A stretch of DNA of 64,000 nt, taken from assembly GCA_910588955.1 (NCBI GenBank), contig CAJURQ010000006.1, forward strand, positions 79,235 through 143,234, given 5' to 3'. Positions 8,074 to 16,121 of this stretch are shown here, piece by piece. The first letter of the stretch is position 1. Every line of letters starts with the position of its first letter. A program made the position numbers and the translations under genes. Origin of the DNA: an uncultured Lachnospiraceae bacterium. GTDB taxonomy: Bacteria > Bacillota > Clostridia > Lachnospirales > Lachnospiraceae. The notes under the pieces are model-generated. The model had not been told where the DNA came from. It worked only from the letters and a program-made list of their open reading frames with translations, and searched no databases.

Positions 8074-8859
8074 TTACTTGCCGGGAACCACAATCACCTG
8101 CGCATTGTTGCAGTATGCCTTGGTACACTCCATCGCATTTTTTACCTCTTCTGTCAGCGTCATGCCGTTCCACACAACATCAATGTTTTTGGAATCCAGC
8201 TCCATAATCTTGTTGTCCCAGTCAATCACCACAAACTGTGCCTCCACGCCGAGCTGCTTTGCCACCATGCGCGCCATATCCGCATCAAAACCAATCCAAT
8301 CGCCGGCGTCGTTCTTGTAGTCCATCGGCTCAAACTCCGTGATGCCGACAATCAGCGTACCCTTCCCCTGAATATATGCCACGTCACCGGAACCGTTGTC
8401 CGTATACTCACTCGCCTGCTGCTCCACGATCGCCTCCTGCACACCGTAAGTCTCAGCCGTCGCCTTCATGGAACCGTCCGCATAGCTCTGCGCAAACACG
8501 GAATTGATATAAGAAGCCAGATCGGAGCCCTTCCGGCAGCCCACGCCGTACTCCTCCTTAGTCAGTTCATCCGTATGTACCAGATCCGGATAGCTTGTTC
8601 CCTCGCCGATCATGGCACCCGCCATCAGAAGGTCGATGATCGCCGCGTCCGAAGTGCCCGAAGCCACCTCCATCAGCGCATCCGCCTGAGACGCCACCGC
8701 GTTAGTCTGAAAACCCTTCTCGTTTGCGACTTCTTCCCCGGCGGAACCTGCCTCCACCGCGTACACCATATTCTTACTGTCCTTCGTGCCGCCGCAGCCT
8801 GAGAGTGTGCCACAGACAGCCACCGCTGCCACCAATACCATTGCCAATTTCTTTTTCAT
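8074..8859 (-). CDS. Circularly permuted amino-acid ABC substrate-binding lipoprotein
   Basis: 261 residues from ATG 8859 (AGAGGAGG seven bases upstream; the 19-residue upstream extension has no such site). The signal peptide ends in the lipobox LSGC with C22 as lipidation site. After that the domain order is reversed against ordinary family-3 binding proteins. Residues 30-145 (YAVEAGSAGEEVA, ASGTSDAAIIDLLMAGAMIG, EYGVGCRKGSDLASYIN) are the second lobe plus normal C-terminus. A linker (about 146-163) follows. Residues 164-258 (GKGTLIVGITEFEPMDY, GFDADMARMVAKQLGV, DVVWNGMTLTEEV, YCNNAQVIVV) are the normal N-terminal lobe. Each lobe occurs once and total length is normal, so this is a circular permutation, not a fusion or truncation. 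The break falls in the inter-lobe hinge strands. Permease and ATPase follow, so the protein is probably functional. Confidence 0.85.
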   Translation of the reverse strand: MKKKLAMVLVAAVAVCGTLSGCGGTKDSKNMVYAVEAGSAGEEVANEKGFQTNAVASQADALMEVASGTSDAAIIDLLMAGAMIGEGTSYPDLVHTDELTKEEYGVGCRKGSDLASYINSVFAQSYADGSMKATAETYGVQEAIVEQQASEYTDNGSGDVAYIQGKGTLIVGITEFEPMDYKNDAGDWIGFDADMARMVAKQLGVEAQFVVIDWDNKIMELDSKNIDVVWNGMTLTEEVKNAMECTKAYCNNAQVIVVPGK

Positions 8860-8922
8860 AGTTTTCCTCCTCTTTTTGAACCTGTTTTTCTTTCTATATA
8901 AAATAATTTCACACACTTTTGT

Positions 8923-8951
8923 ATTTTATCATAGCAGTATGCTAAAGTAAA
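8923..8951 (-). promoter_or_regulatory. Putative sigma-A promoter of the permuted-SBP operon
   Basis: On the minus strand, TTTACT (8951-8946), 17-base spacer, TAAAAT (8928-8923), about 64 bases upstream of ATG 8859. Consensus match is moderate; no mapped transcription start. Confidence 0.45.
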
Positions 8952-8970
8952 TGGAGAAAGCAAAAAGTTG

Positions 8971-9804
8971 CTACTGTCTGTCGAAATATGCCTTCCCGTC
9001 GTTTGGCTTAAAATATGTCCGAATATATCCGTCCGTGGAGACGATCACAAACTCGTTGCCGGATTCCAAATAATACACATCGTCCCCGTCTTCCGCCTCC
9101 AGTTTATGTAATGCATCCGGCGACGCAATCACCCTGTTTGCTCCCGCCAGATACTCGTCCGCCGACGCGTAGCCAAATTCCGCCCCATGTTTTTCAAAAT
9201 GCTCCTGTAGATATTCCGCCTTTCGGAAGGAGTAGGTATACTCTGACGGCGCCGTCTTGGAGGTCTGTGTGTCCTCCGGCGTATCTGTCGGAACATCGTC
9301 CGCCTTCTCAGAGACTTCCGACTGTGTATCCTCTATCGCACCCGCCGCAGCATTCTCCGACTCCTCAGAACCTTCAACCTGCCTATCCTCTGCCATATCC
9401 ATCGGAACCTCGTCCGTTCCACCAGATATCTCAGCCTGCGAATCCGTCGGAAGTACCGACTGCATATCTGCCGCCGCAGATTCCTCGATGATTTCCGCAT
9501 CTGCATCATATACCGTATCAGACGACGCGTCTTCCCGCAGCACTTCCCCGCGAAACACGCCGATACCGACTGCCAGCAGCACAAAGAGTAACGCTGCCGC
9601 CACATACCATTTAACCGTACCGTCCCTCTTTTCACGGTAAGGTCTGACTACCTGCCGCGCCGCATCACCGCCCGCCTTCGCCCTGTTCTCCCTGCGGCAG
9701 TTCTCACAGCGTTTCGGCAGATGCAGATTCTTGCTCCGATAAAAGGCAATCTCGTCCTCAGACAGTGTAAATTCCGCGCCGCATTGTTTGCATGTTCTCT
9801 TCAT
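8971..9804 (-). CDS. Zinc-ribbon, single-pass membrane protein with acidic stalk and RNase-toxin-like C-terminal domain
   Basis: 277 residues. A CxxC zinc ribbon at the N-terminus uses C5/C8 and C33/C36 (TCKQCGAEF, KRCENC). One transmembrane helix follows at about 66-85. Residues 90-190 are a low-complexity acidic stalk rich in E, D, S and T with imperfect EVP-D-ED-Q repeats. The C-terminal 80 residues (LQEHFEKHGAEFGYASADEY, YYLESGNEFVIVSTDGYIRT, YFKP, YFDRQ) resemble a compact domain that I associate with BECR-type RNase toxins and with small Firmicutes membrane proteins; this link is from memory. It lies between two transporter operons and no immunity gene is evident. Function unknown. Confidence 0.6.
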   Translation of the reverse strand: MKRTCKQCGAEFTLSEDEIAFYRSKNLHLPKRCENCRRENRAKAGGDAARQVVRPYREKRDGTVKWYVAAALLFVLLAVGIGVFRGEVLREDASSDTVYDADAEIIEESAAADMQSVLPTDSQAEISGGTDEVPMDMAEDRQVEGSEESENAAAGAIEDTQSEVSEKADDVPTDTPEDTQTSKTAPSEYTYSFRKAEYLQEHFEKHGAEFGYASADEYLAGANRVIASPDALHKLEAEDGDDVYYLESGNEFVIVSTDGYIRTYFKPNDGKAYFDRQ

Positions 9805-9848
9805 TTTTCCTCCATTCCAATCCTATCCCAAAGCGTTTCCGTCAAGAA

Positions 9849-9888
9849 ATCGAGAGAGTGCCCTCTACAGGCACTCCCTCGCATTTTT
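9849..9888 (-). terminator. Hairpin terminator after the second amino-acid ABC operon
   Basis: CGAGAGAGTGCC (9851-9862) can pair with GGCACTCCCTCG (9870-9881), 11 of 12 positions, with a seven-base loop. Short T-rich stretches flank both sides (ATTTTT on the plus strand, ATTTCTT on the minus strand). It lies about 50 bases after the stop of the binding-protein gene. Confidence 0.6.
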
Positions 9889-9931
9889 CGCCGGAAACTT
9901 CCCGCACCGGCTTAATATTTGTTTTCTGTGC

Positions 9932-10702
9932 TTACTCCGCCGTCGCCTCTTCCGTATACTTCACCGCCAACTCATTGACCGTGCCATCCGCAAGCATCTT
10001 GTCGATGGACTTGTTGATCTTGTCAAGCAGCTCCGTATTTCCCTTCTGCACCGCGATCGCGTACTCCTCGGACTCAAACGCGCCCGGATCCTCCACTATC
10101 TTTAAGCCCTCGTTGTCACCCACATATTTCTTTGCTGTAGCGGAGTCGATCACTACCACGTCGCACTTACCGTTCACAAGCTCCATAACAGCCTCGGTGC
10201 CTTTCTTGAAAGCCTCGTAGGTGTAGCCCATATCCTGCACACAGATTTCTCCGGTATAGCCCTGTATCACGCAAATTTTCTTGTCAGCCATATCTGTAGC
10301 CGCCGTTATGTCGGAGTCTTCTCTCACAATCATAACCTGCGTAGCTGTGTAGTAAGGGGTAGAGAAATCTACGGTTTCCTTTCTCTCATCCGTAGCAGTC
10401 ATGCCTGCGATCACCGCGTCGATCTGCCCGTTCTGCAGCGCAACCAGAAGGGAGTCAAACTCCATGTTCTCCATCGCCGCCGTCATGCCGTTGTCCTCTG
10501 CAATCTGCTTTGCGATCGCCATATCGATGCCGTCATACTCGCCGATCGCACCGTTTGAAGTGACATACTCAAAGGGCGGGAACTCCGCATTTGTACCGAA
10601 GGTCAGTGTATTTCCCTTCGCCGCACCGCCGCATGCCGTCAGCGTGCACACCGTCATCACCATGGCAAGCGTCATTGTCAAAAATTTTGTTGCTTTTTTC
10701 AT
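9932..10702 (-). CDS. Amino-acid ABC substrate-binding lipoprotein (canonical order)
   Basis: 256 residues from ATG 10702 (AGAGGAGG site; the upstream ATG 10735 lacks one). Signal peptide with lipobox LTAC (C24). The domain order is normal: lobe 1 first (LTFGTNAEFPPFEY, EYDGIDMAIAKQIA, GQIDAVIAGMTATDERKETV, FSTPYYTATQVMIV), then lobe 2 (KKICVIQGYTGEI, NGKCDVVVIDSATAKKYV, EYAIAVQKGN) and the C-terminal return helix. It resembles arginine/glutamine-type binding proteins. It is the last gene of the operon 12205-9932 and provides an internal comparison for the permuted protein 1 kb away. Confidence 0.95.
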   Translation of the reverse strand: MKKATKFLTMTLAMVMTVCTLTACGGAAKGNTLTFGTNAEFPPFEYVTSNGAIGEYDGIDMAIAKQIAEDNGMTAAMENMEFDSLLVALQNGQIDAVIAGMTATDERKETVDFSTPYYTATQVMIVREDSDITAATDMADKKICVIQGYTGEICVQDMGYTYEAFKKGTEAVMELVNGKCDVVVIDSATAKKYVGDNEGLKIVEDPGAFESEEYAIAVQKGNTELLDKINKSIDKMLADGTVNELAVKYTEEATAE

Positions 10703-10743
10703 AATCTTATCCTCCTCTTTGTCTACATCTATCACAACCGCAG

Positions 10744-11466
10744 CTACAGAACCTTCGACAGGAAATTCTTTGTCCGCTCGTTCTGCGGGTTGTTAAAAAT
10801 CTCATCGGGCGTACCGCTCTCCATAACCACGCCCTGATCGATAAACAGCACGCGGGACGCCACCTCTCTCGCAAACCCCATCTCGTGCGTCACAATCACC
10901 ATCGTCATACCGGATCTCGCCAGATCCTTCATAACGTCCAGCACCTCACCCACCATCTCCGGGTCGAGCGCCGAAGTTGGCTCGTCAAAAAGCATGATCT
11001 CCGGATCCATTGCAAGCGCCCTCGCGATCGCCACACGCTGCTTCTGCCCGCCGGAAAGCTGCGCCGGGTAAGCGTTTGCCTTCTCGCCCAGATTGACACG
11101 CTCCAGAAGCTCCTGTCCCCGCTTCACTGCCTCCTCCTTCGTCATTTTCTTGAGAAGTACGGGCGCGAGCGTGATGTTATCCATAATGGTCAGATGGGGA
11201 AACAGATTAAACTGCTGAAACACCATACCCATCTTCTGCCGCACCCGGTTCACATTCACCTTCGGCGCCGTGATCAGCTCATCGTCCACATAAATTTCCC
11301 CCTCTGTAACCGTCTCCAACAAATTCAGGCAGCGCAGGAAGGTACTCTTCCCCGACCCTGAGGGTCCGATCACAACCACCACTTCTCCCTGCGTGATGTG
11401 CTCGTCGATCCCGCTTAAGACTTCCAGATCTTCAAATTTTTTATGTAGGTTATTTACTCGTATCAT
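10744..11466 (-). CDS. Amino-acid ABC transporter ATP-binding protein
   Basis: 240 residues from ATG 11466, which has a GGAG site nine bases upstream; the GTG at 11478 would place that site inside the gene. Walker [11 protein letters not shown]-loop in [13 protein letters not shown], signature [16 protein letters not shown], Walker [14 protein letters not shown] and switch [13 protein letters not shown] are all intact. It pairs with the permease 49 bases upstream and the binding protein 41 bases downstream. Confidence 0.95.
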   Translation of the reverse strand: MIRVNNLHKKFEDLEVLSGIDEHITQGEVVVVIGPSGSGKSTFLRCLNLLETVTEGEIYVDDELITAPKVNVNRVRQKMGMVFQQFNLFPHLTIMDNITLAPVLLKKMTKEEAVKRGQELLERVNLGEKANAYPAQLSGGQKQRVAIARALAMDPEIMLFDEPTSALDPEMVGEVLDVMKDLARSGMTMVIVTHEMGFAREVASRVLFIDQGVVMESGTPDEIFNNPQNERTKNFLSKVL

Positions 11467-11515
11467 AATTGTCTCCACTCACAGAGAATGCCGCTTTTGA
11501 ACCATTTTCGCATTG

Positions 11516-12205
11516 TCAGCGTGCATCCGCCCTGCGCAGCCGTATCTCCACCTGACGCAGCGCCAGGGTCAGTATCTTAATCAGCACATAATAGATAACC
11601 GCAGTTCCGATTAACGGCATAAACGCAATAAATGTCGCACTCTTGATGAAATCTCCCGCTTTCTGGATATCCATCAGTCCCACATAGCCGACGATGGCGG
11701 TTTCCTTGATCAGCACGATAAACTCGTTGCACAGCGCAGGGAAAATATTTTTGACCGCCTGCGGCACGACAATCCTGCTCATGGTCTGAAACGCGGAAAG
11801 CCCGAGCGACCTGCCCGCCTCCGTCTGTCCCTTGTCGATAGACAGGATACCCGCCCGGACAATCTCGGACACATACGCGCCGGAGTTGACGCCGAAAGCA
11901 ATCGCCGCAATAATCCATTTATCAAGCGGCACCGTCGCAAAGATAACGAAGTAAATAATCATAAGCTGTGTCACCGAGGGCGTACCGCGGATCACATCCG
12001 TATAGATACCGCCGATAAATCGGAGCAGTTTTTTCTTTGACAGATTGCATATGGCAATCAGCATACCAATCAGAATACCGATAACGATTGCGAGAAGCGA
12101 CACTTTGATCGTCACGCCAATACCGCTCAGAAGAAGCTTGTAACGGTCTTCCCTGATAAAACATTTATAAAACAGATCACTGAAATTCGCCGCCCACTCT
12201 GACAT
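11516..12205 (-). CDS. Amino-acid ABC transporter permease
   Basis: 229 residues from ATG 12205 (AAGGACG site; the 18-residue upstream extension is not needed). About five transmembrane helices, TDVIRGTPSVTQLMIIYFVI near the first third, the ATPase-contacting loop AGRSLGLSAFQTMSRIVVPQ, and NEFIVLIKETAIVGYVGL. First gene of the second amino-acid import operon (permease, ATPase, binding protein). Confidence 0.95.
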   Translation of the reverse strand: MSEWAANFSDLFYKCFIREDRYKLLLSGIGVTIKVSLLAIVIGILIGMLIAICNLSKKKLLRFIGGIYTDVIRGTPSVTQLMIIYFVIFATVPLDKWIIAAIAFGVNSGAYVSEIVRAGILSIDKGQTEAGRSLGLSAFQTMSRIVVPQAVKNIFPALCNEFIVLIKETAIVGYVGLMDIQKAGDFIKSATFIAFMPLIGTAVIYYVLIKILTLALRQVEIRLRRADAR

Positions 12206-12290
12206 CCGTCTTTCGTCCTTTCTATCTTCTGAACCCGTGCCCGCTCTATCATACCACAACCTTTTCCGAAAAGAAAGGAGAAAAATGCAT

Positions 12291-12296
12291 ATTATA
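12291..12296 (-). promoter_or_regulatory. Putative -10 element of the second amino-acid ABC operon
   Basis: A perfect TATAAT on the minus strand, about 86 bases upstream of ATG 12205, in the gap after the hybrid-kinase gene. No good -35 at standard spacing (CTTAAA at 16 bases is weak). Confidence 0.4.
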
Positions 12297-12313
12297 CACT
12301 TTCCTCCTTATAT

Positions 12314-15028
12314 TTAAGCGTCCAATTCTCGCTTCCACTCTTCGATGATCTCCTCGCACCGTTCCGTGTCGATATCCTCCACCGCGTTTTTCAGTCTACC
12401 AAAGATATCCTTCTGCGCATCGCTGTAAGAATACTGGTTCATATCTTTAATTGCCTGCTCCATGGCATCCATGTCCAGATTTTCCATCGCCTCTTCCATC
12501 TGTTCAAAAAGCGCTTTCAATTCTTCCACTTCCGCCGCCCTGCCGCTCTGTTCTTCCTCTTCCTTTACAAAATAGGGAGCAAGAATGCCTTTATAGAACA
12601 TATATTCCTCCAGCATTCCCGGCGTAATTTTGTGGATCAGCGCCGCGTTCCCTGCGTTCCCCGCCGCCTCCATCTGCTCAGCGGTGTACGCCAAATCCGT
12701 AGCGCCAATCTGTCTCGACGCGCTCTTTAACGCGTGCACCTCCACCGTGTAATCCTTCCACCGCTCTTTCTGCTCGTACTCCTGTATGAGCGCGCATTTC
12801 TTCTCGATCACGCGGTAATATTCCTTCAACACGGACCAGAACAGTTCTTCGTTCCCGAGGAATCCCAGCGCTTTTTGCACATCCAGTCCCTCAATGACAA
12901 TGTTCGTAGCCATCTGTGGTCCGCCGTCATCCCTGTGTATATTCAACATCGGTCCGTTTTTCTTATTCTTCTTTTTCTCAATTTTCTCCGGCGGCAGCCA
13001 TTTGCGAAGCTTGGAAACCATATCCCGCATCTCGATCGGCTTCGTCACGAAATCGTTCATACCCTCGCTGATAAACATTTCCGCAGTTCCCTCCACCGCG
13101 TTAGCTGTGAGGGCGATAATCGGCACCTGCCCGTTGTTCCCCAAGAGTCTTCGGATGACCCTCGTCGTCTCCACACCGTCCATCTCGGGCATCATATGAT
13201 CCATAAATATAATATCGTAACGCTTATCCGTGACCATCAGAACTGCGTCTTTGCCGCTGAGCGCCGTCTCTATCTTCATCTCAAGCGGGTTTAAAAGCCC
13301 CTTCGCCACCGTCAGATTGATGGCATTGTCGTCCACCACCAGAATCTCCGCCTTGGGCGCCACGAAATCAAAGTCCTCCGCCTCCATCAGCGAAAAGGCA
13401 GCGTTGTCCTCCTTGCCGTTAAAAATATTTGCGAGCCCCAGAATATAGAGCGGCTTTTTCACCACGCGCAGATTCGGCAGTTCATAGGAGCGCACCGAGC
13501 GGTAATTTGTCAGAAGCACGCCTTTTACCTCGGGATGCAGCCTCAAAAAATACTGCACGGCTTCCGTAAAGAGCGGCTGCTCTATAAAGAAATATCCCGC
13601 GCCGCTCTCCTCAATCCGGTTCAATGCCTCCTCCGAATCCAGTCTCTCATAGCTGACGCCAAGCCTTTCCAGATCAATCGCCAGCTCCTGCGCAATGTAA
13701 TCGCTCTGAATCAGCCCCGCCGAAACAACATTTTCCGGCAGCTTTTCGACCGAATGCTGAATATCCGTCACCTTCTGGGGAATCACAAAGGAAAACGTCG
13801 ATCCTTGTCCATATATGCTGTCCACATGGATTTTCCCCTTCATCAGCGTCACAAGCTGCTTGCAGATAGCAAGCCCCAGCCCGGTTCCCTCAATATTTCG
13901 GTTTCTCTTGCTGTCAAGCTGCTGAAAGGACTGGAAAAGCTTACTCATATCGCTCTCTTTGATGCCGCTCCCCGTATCCGTAATGGACACGATCAATTCT
14001 ATCATATCCTCCGACGTCTGCAGAAAATCGACCTTGATATGCACATTCCCCTCTTTGGTAAATTTGACGGCATTGTTCGCTATATTTACCATAACCTGCT
14101 TAATGCGCACATTGTCGCCGTAAAGCCCCGCCGGCAGATCCGGATTCACGTCCACCGTCAGCTCCAGATCCTTGCTGCCGATACGCGTCATAATAATGTT
14201 GGACACATCATTGATCATGGACATCGGTTCGTACTCCACGTCGCTGATATCCATCATGCCCGATTCAATCTTGGAAAAGTCCAGAATGTCATTGATAATC
14301 GTAAGGAGCGTCTGCCCCGAAGATTTGATCTGCCCGATATATTCCCTCGCCGCAGGCGTCAGATCTTCCCTGAGCGCCATCTCCGCCATCCCGATCACCG
14401 CGTTCATGGGGGTGCGGATCTCATGGCTCATATTCGCCAGAAAGTCCGATTTCATACTGGAAGTTTTCTGCAGCTCCATGTTGGTCAGACTCACCTGATA
14501 TTTGCTGTAGGCAATGTCCGAAAGAACGTTGGCAATCGTGTAGAGCGCATTTGACACCTTCCTTACCGTTTCCTTGTCCACAATCCTGATAGCCTGCGAA
14601 GCACGCACCATCTCATCCGCGTCTGCACCGATCTCCGCCGCCACATGCCGTATCTCTTCTTCATCAGGCGGTATGGTCAGCATCTGTCCGCCGATAAAGC
14701 ATCCCACCAGATGCCCGTGCGCCATAATGGGCGCCGCAAACGCCACCAGTCCTGCATGGCAGAAATAGGCGCAGGAGCCGCCCGCCTTCGCCGCTTTTTC
14801 CACACCAAGCCTGTCGCATTCCTGACAGCGTTTCCGCCCCTCCTCGGTGTTTCTGACAAATTTTTTGCAAAAATCCGTGAACCCGGAAGGCTTCGTCTGT
14901 ATCGTGCCGGAAGCGTTCGTAATCATGGATGCGATTCCGGACATATCCGAAAATGCATCCTGTATTTTCTGTAAAGATTCCACATCTATCAAATCTGTCA
15001 GCTTGAGTTCGCTCTCTATGATCGCCAT
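12314..15028 (-). CDS. PocR-domain hybrid sensor histidine kinase with receiver and Hpt domains
   Basis: 904 residues, soluble. Domains in order: PocR ligand-binding domain (about 10-175) with cysteine pairs C68/C71 and C86/C90; HisKA with phospho-acceptor H202 (FLANMSHEIRTPMNAVIGMA); HATPase (N-box around 317, DTGSG at 351-355, GTGLGLAI); a degenerate linker domain (about 430-540); a receiver with D610 (IIFMDHMMPEMDG) and K663; and an Hpt domain with H765 (VEVHALKSASRQIGA). A complete phosphorelay in one chain. The PocR cysteines suggest sensing of a small molecule or a metal/redox cue. The two-receiver regulator lies 30 bases upstream, so they form one signalling pair. Confidence 0.9.
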   Translation of the reverse strand: MAIIESELKLTDLIDVESLQKIQDAFSDMSGIASMITNASGTIQTKPSGFTDFCKKFVRNTEEGRKRCQECDRLGVEKAAKAGGSCAYFCHAGLVAFAAPIMAHGHLVGCFIGGQMLTIPPDEEEIRHVAAEIGADADEMVRASQAIRIVDKETVRKVSNALYTIANVLSDIAYSKYQVSLTNMELQKTSSMKSDFLANMSHEIRTPMNAVIGMAEMALREDLTPAAREYIGQIKSSGQTLLTIINDILDFSKIESGMMDISDVEYEPMSMINDVSNIIMTRIGSKDLELTVDVNPDLPAGLYGDNVRIKQVMVNIANNAVKFTKEGNVHIKVDFLQTSEDMIELIVSITDTGSGIKESDMSKLFQSFQQLDSKRNRNIEGTGLGLAICKQLVTLMKGKIHVDSIYGQGSTFSFVIPQKVTDIQHSVEKLPENVVSAGLIQSDYIAQELAIDLERLGVSYERLDSEEALNRIEESGAGYFFIEQPLFTEAVQYFLRLHPEVKGVLLTNYRSVRSYELPNLRVVKKPLYILGLANIFNGKEDNAAFSLMEAEDFDFVAPKAEILVVDDNAINLTVAKGLLNPLEMKIETALSGKDAVLMVTDKRYDIIFMDHMMPEMDGVETTRVIRRLLGNNGQVPIIALTANAVEGTAEMFISEGMNDFVTKPIEMRDMVSKLRKWLPPEKIEKKKNKKNGPMLNIHRDDGGPQMATNIVIEGLDVQKALGFLGNEELFWSVLKEYYRVIEKKCALIQEYEQKERWKDYTVEVHALKSASRQIGATDLAYTAEQMEAAGNAGNAALIHKITPGMLEEYMFYKGILAPYFVKEEEEQSGRAAEVEELKALFEQMEEAMENLDMDAMEQAIKDMNQYSYSDAQKDIFGRLKNAVEDIDTERCEEIIEEWKRELDA

Positions 15029-15058
15029 GGCAACCTCCCTCTACAGAAATATCATTTA

Positions 15059-15937
15059 TCAGCCCAAGACACCTTTTATCGTGGAGGAAAGCTTTTCCAT
15101 ATCAATCGGCTTGGCGAGATATCCCTGCGGTTTCATCGCCAGCACCTCCATGATCTTATTTCTGTCTGTCACACCCGTGAGGAACACGACAGGAAGACTT
15201 CTCGTCGCCGGATTCTCCCGGATCTTTGCGAGAACCGCCGCACCGTTATCTACCGGCATCTCATAATCGAGAATCACCATGTCTGTCTTTTTCGTCTCAA
15301 GAAACTTCAGGGCAATCTTGCCGCTGATAGCCGTCGCCACATCGTAGCGCTCCACCAGATACCCTTTTAAGAGCTTAAGTACACTACTGTCGTCGTCCAC
15401 CACCAGAATATGCTTCTTTCTCGCCGCCTCTTCCCTCAGCTTCTTCTCCTTTTCCTCTTCTTTCGCAAGCTGTGCCAGAAGTTCCTCCGCCACCCGCATG
15501 ACATCCTCTGTTTTCAGCGTGCTTTCCGGCACTGTCACGGACCGTTTCCCCCGGATGCTGTCGGGCCGTTTTTCCTTCAGAAGTTTGACAATGCCCTCTT
15601 CCAGCTTCTGCGTGGAAATCGGGCGGCGGAATATCGTAACGTTCATGGAAGGGGCAATGCGCACAAACTGTTCACACTCATCGGAGTCCCCGACGATCAC
15701 GATGGGAATCCTCTCCTCCGCAATCTTGCTCTCCACATTGACAAACCGTTTCAGATCGTCTGGATTTTCCCCGTACAGACAATAGACAAGCACATCCGGC
15801 TGTACATATTTAATATGGTTCATAATATCGTCGTAGCGCTCCGAGGTGCTGACACACTCGAAGCTGAAATCCATATATGTAAAAAATTCATTGATAACCA
15901 TCTTGTTATTTCCCGTCAGTAAAACCTTGTACTTCAT
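15059..15937 (-). CDS. Two-receiver response regulator without DNA-binding domain
   Basis: 292 residues. The N-terminal half (1-120) has a receiver-like fold but lacks the usual acidic cluster and a clear phospho-aspartate, so it is probably a pseudo-receiver. A charged helical linker (EELLAQLAKEEEKEKKLREE) leads to a true receiver (175-290) with DDD at 181-183, D224 (VILDYEMP), T254 and K276. There is no output domain, so it likely acts as phosphate shuttle or by protein contact. It is the first gene of the pair with the PocR hybrid kinase. Confidence 0.85.
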   Translation of the reverse strand: MKYKVLLTGNNKMVINEFFTYMDFSFECVSTSERYDDIMNHIKYVQPDVLVYCLYGENPDDLKRFVNVESKIAEERIPIVIVGDSDECEQFVRIAPSMNVTIFRRPISTQKLEEGIVKLLKEKRPDSIRGKRSVTVPESTLKTEDVMRVAEELLAQLAKEEEKEKKLREEAARKKHILVVDDDSSVLKLLKGYLVERYDVATAISGKIALKFLETKKTDMVILDYEMPVDNGAAVLAKIRENPATRSLPVVFLTGVTDRNKIMEVLAMKPQGYLAKPIDMEKLSSTIKGVLG

Positions 15938-16030
15938 ATTCTTTGCCCCCTCATAAATATAGTTCTTATTCTCGCCGCCCTCCCGGAAAATCCCCCGTTT
16001 TTTCCCAGGAGCGGACAGTTATATAAAACA

Positions 16031-16039
16031 AGTATACCA
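16031..16039 (-). promoter_or_regulatory. Putative extended -10 promoter of the kinase/regulator operon
   Basis: Minus strand TGGTATACT, an extended -10 element about 95 bases upstream of the two-receiver regulator. No strong -35. Confidence 0.4.
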
Positions 16040-16053
16040 AAATCCCCCACTTT

Positions 16054-16082
16054 TTGCACTGCTTTTTTGCGGGAAGTATGCT
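16054..16082 (+). promoter_or_regulatory. Putative sigma-A promoter of the hemerythrin gene
   Basis: TTGCAC (16054-16059), 17-base spacer, TATGCT (16077-16082), 40 bases before ATG 16122. It lies back to back with the promoter of the divergent kinase operon. Confidence 0.5.
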
Positions 16083-16121
16083 AAACTAGTGATAACAGAA
16101 ATCGGGGGAGGGAATTTACTT

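Noticed and set aside
8074..8859. Simple truncation or fusion of two binding-protein genes
   Set aside because: Total length is normal and each lobe is present exactly once, in swapped order, with a single signal peptide.
13535..14554. 339-codon plus-strand ORF inside the hybrid kinase gene
   Set aside because: Opposite-strand shadow of a GC-rich, strongly conserved kinase. The translation is rich in His/Arg/Leu with no domain, and there is no ribosome site.
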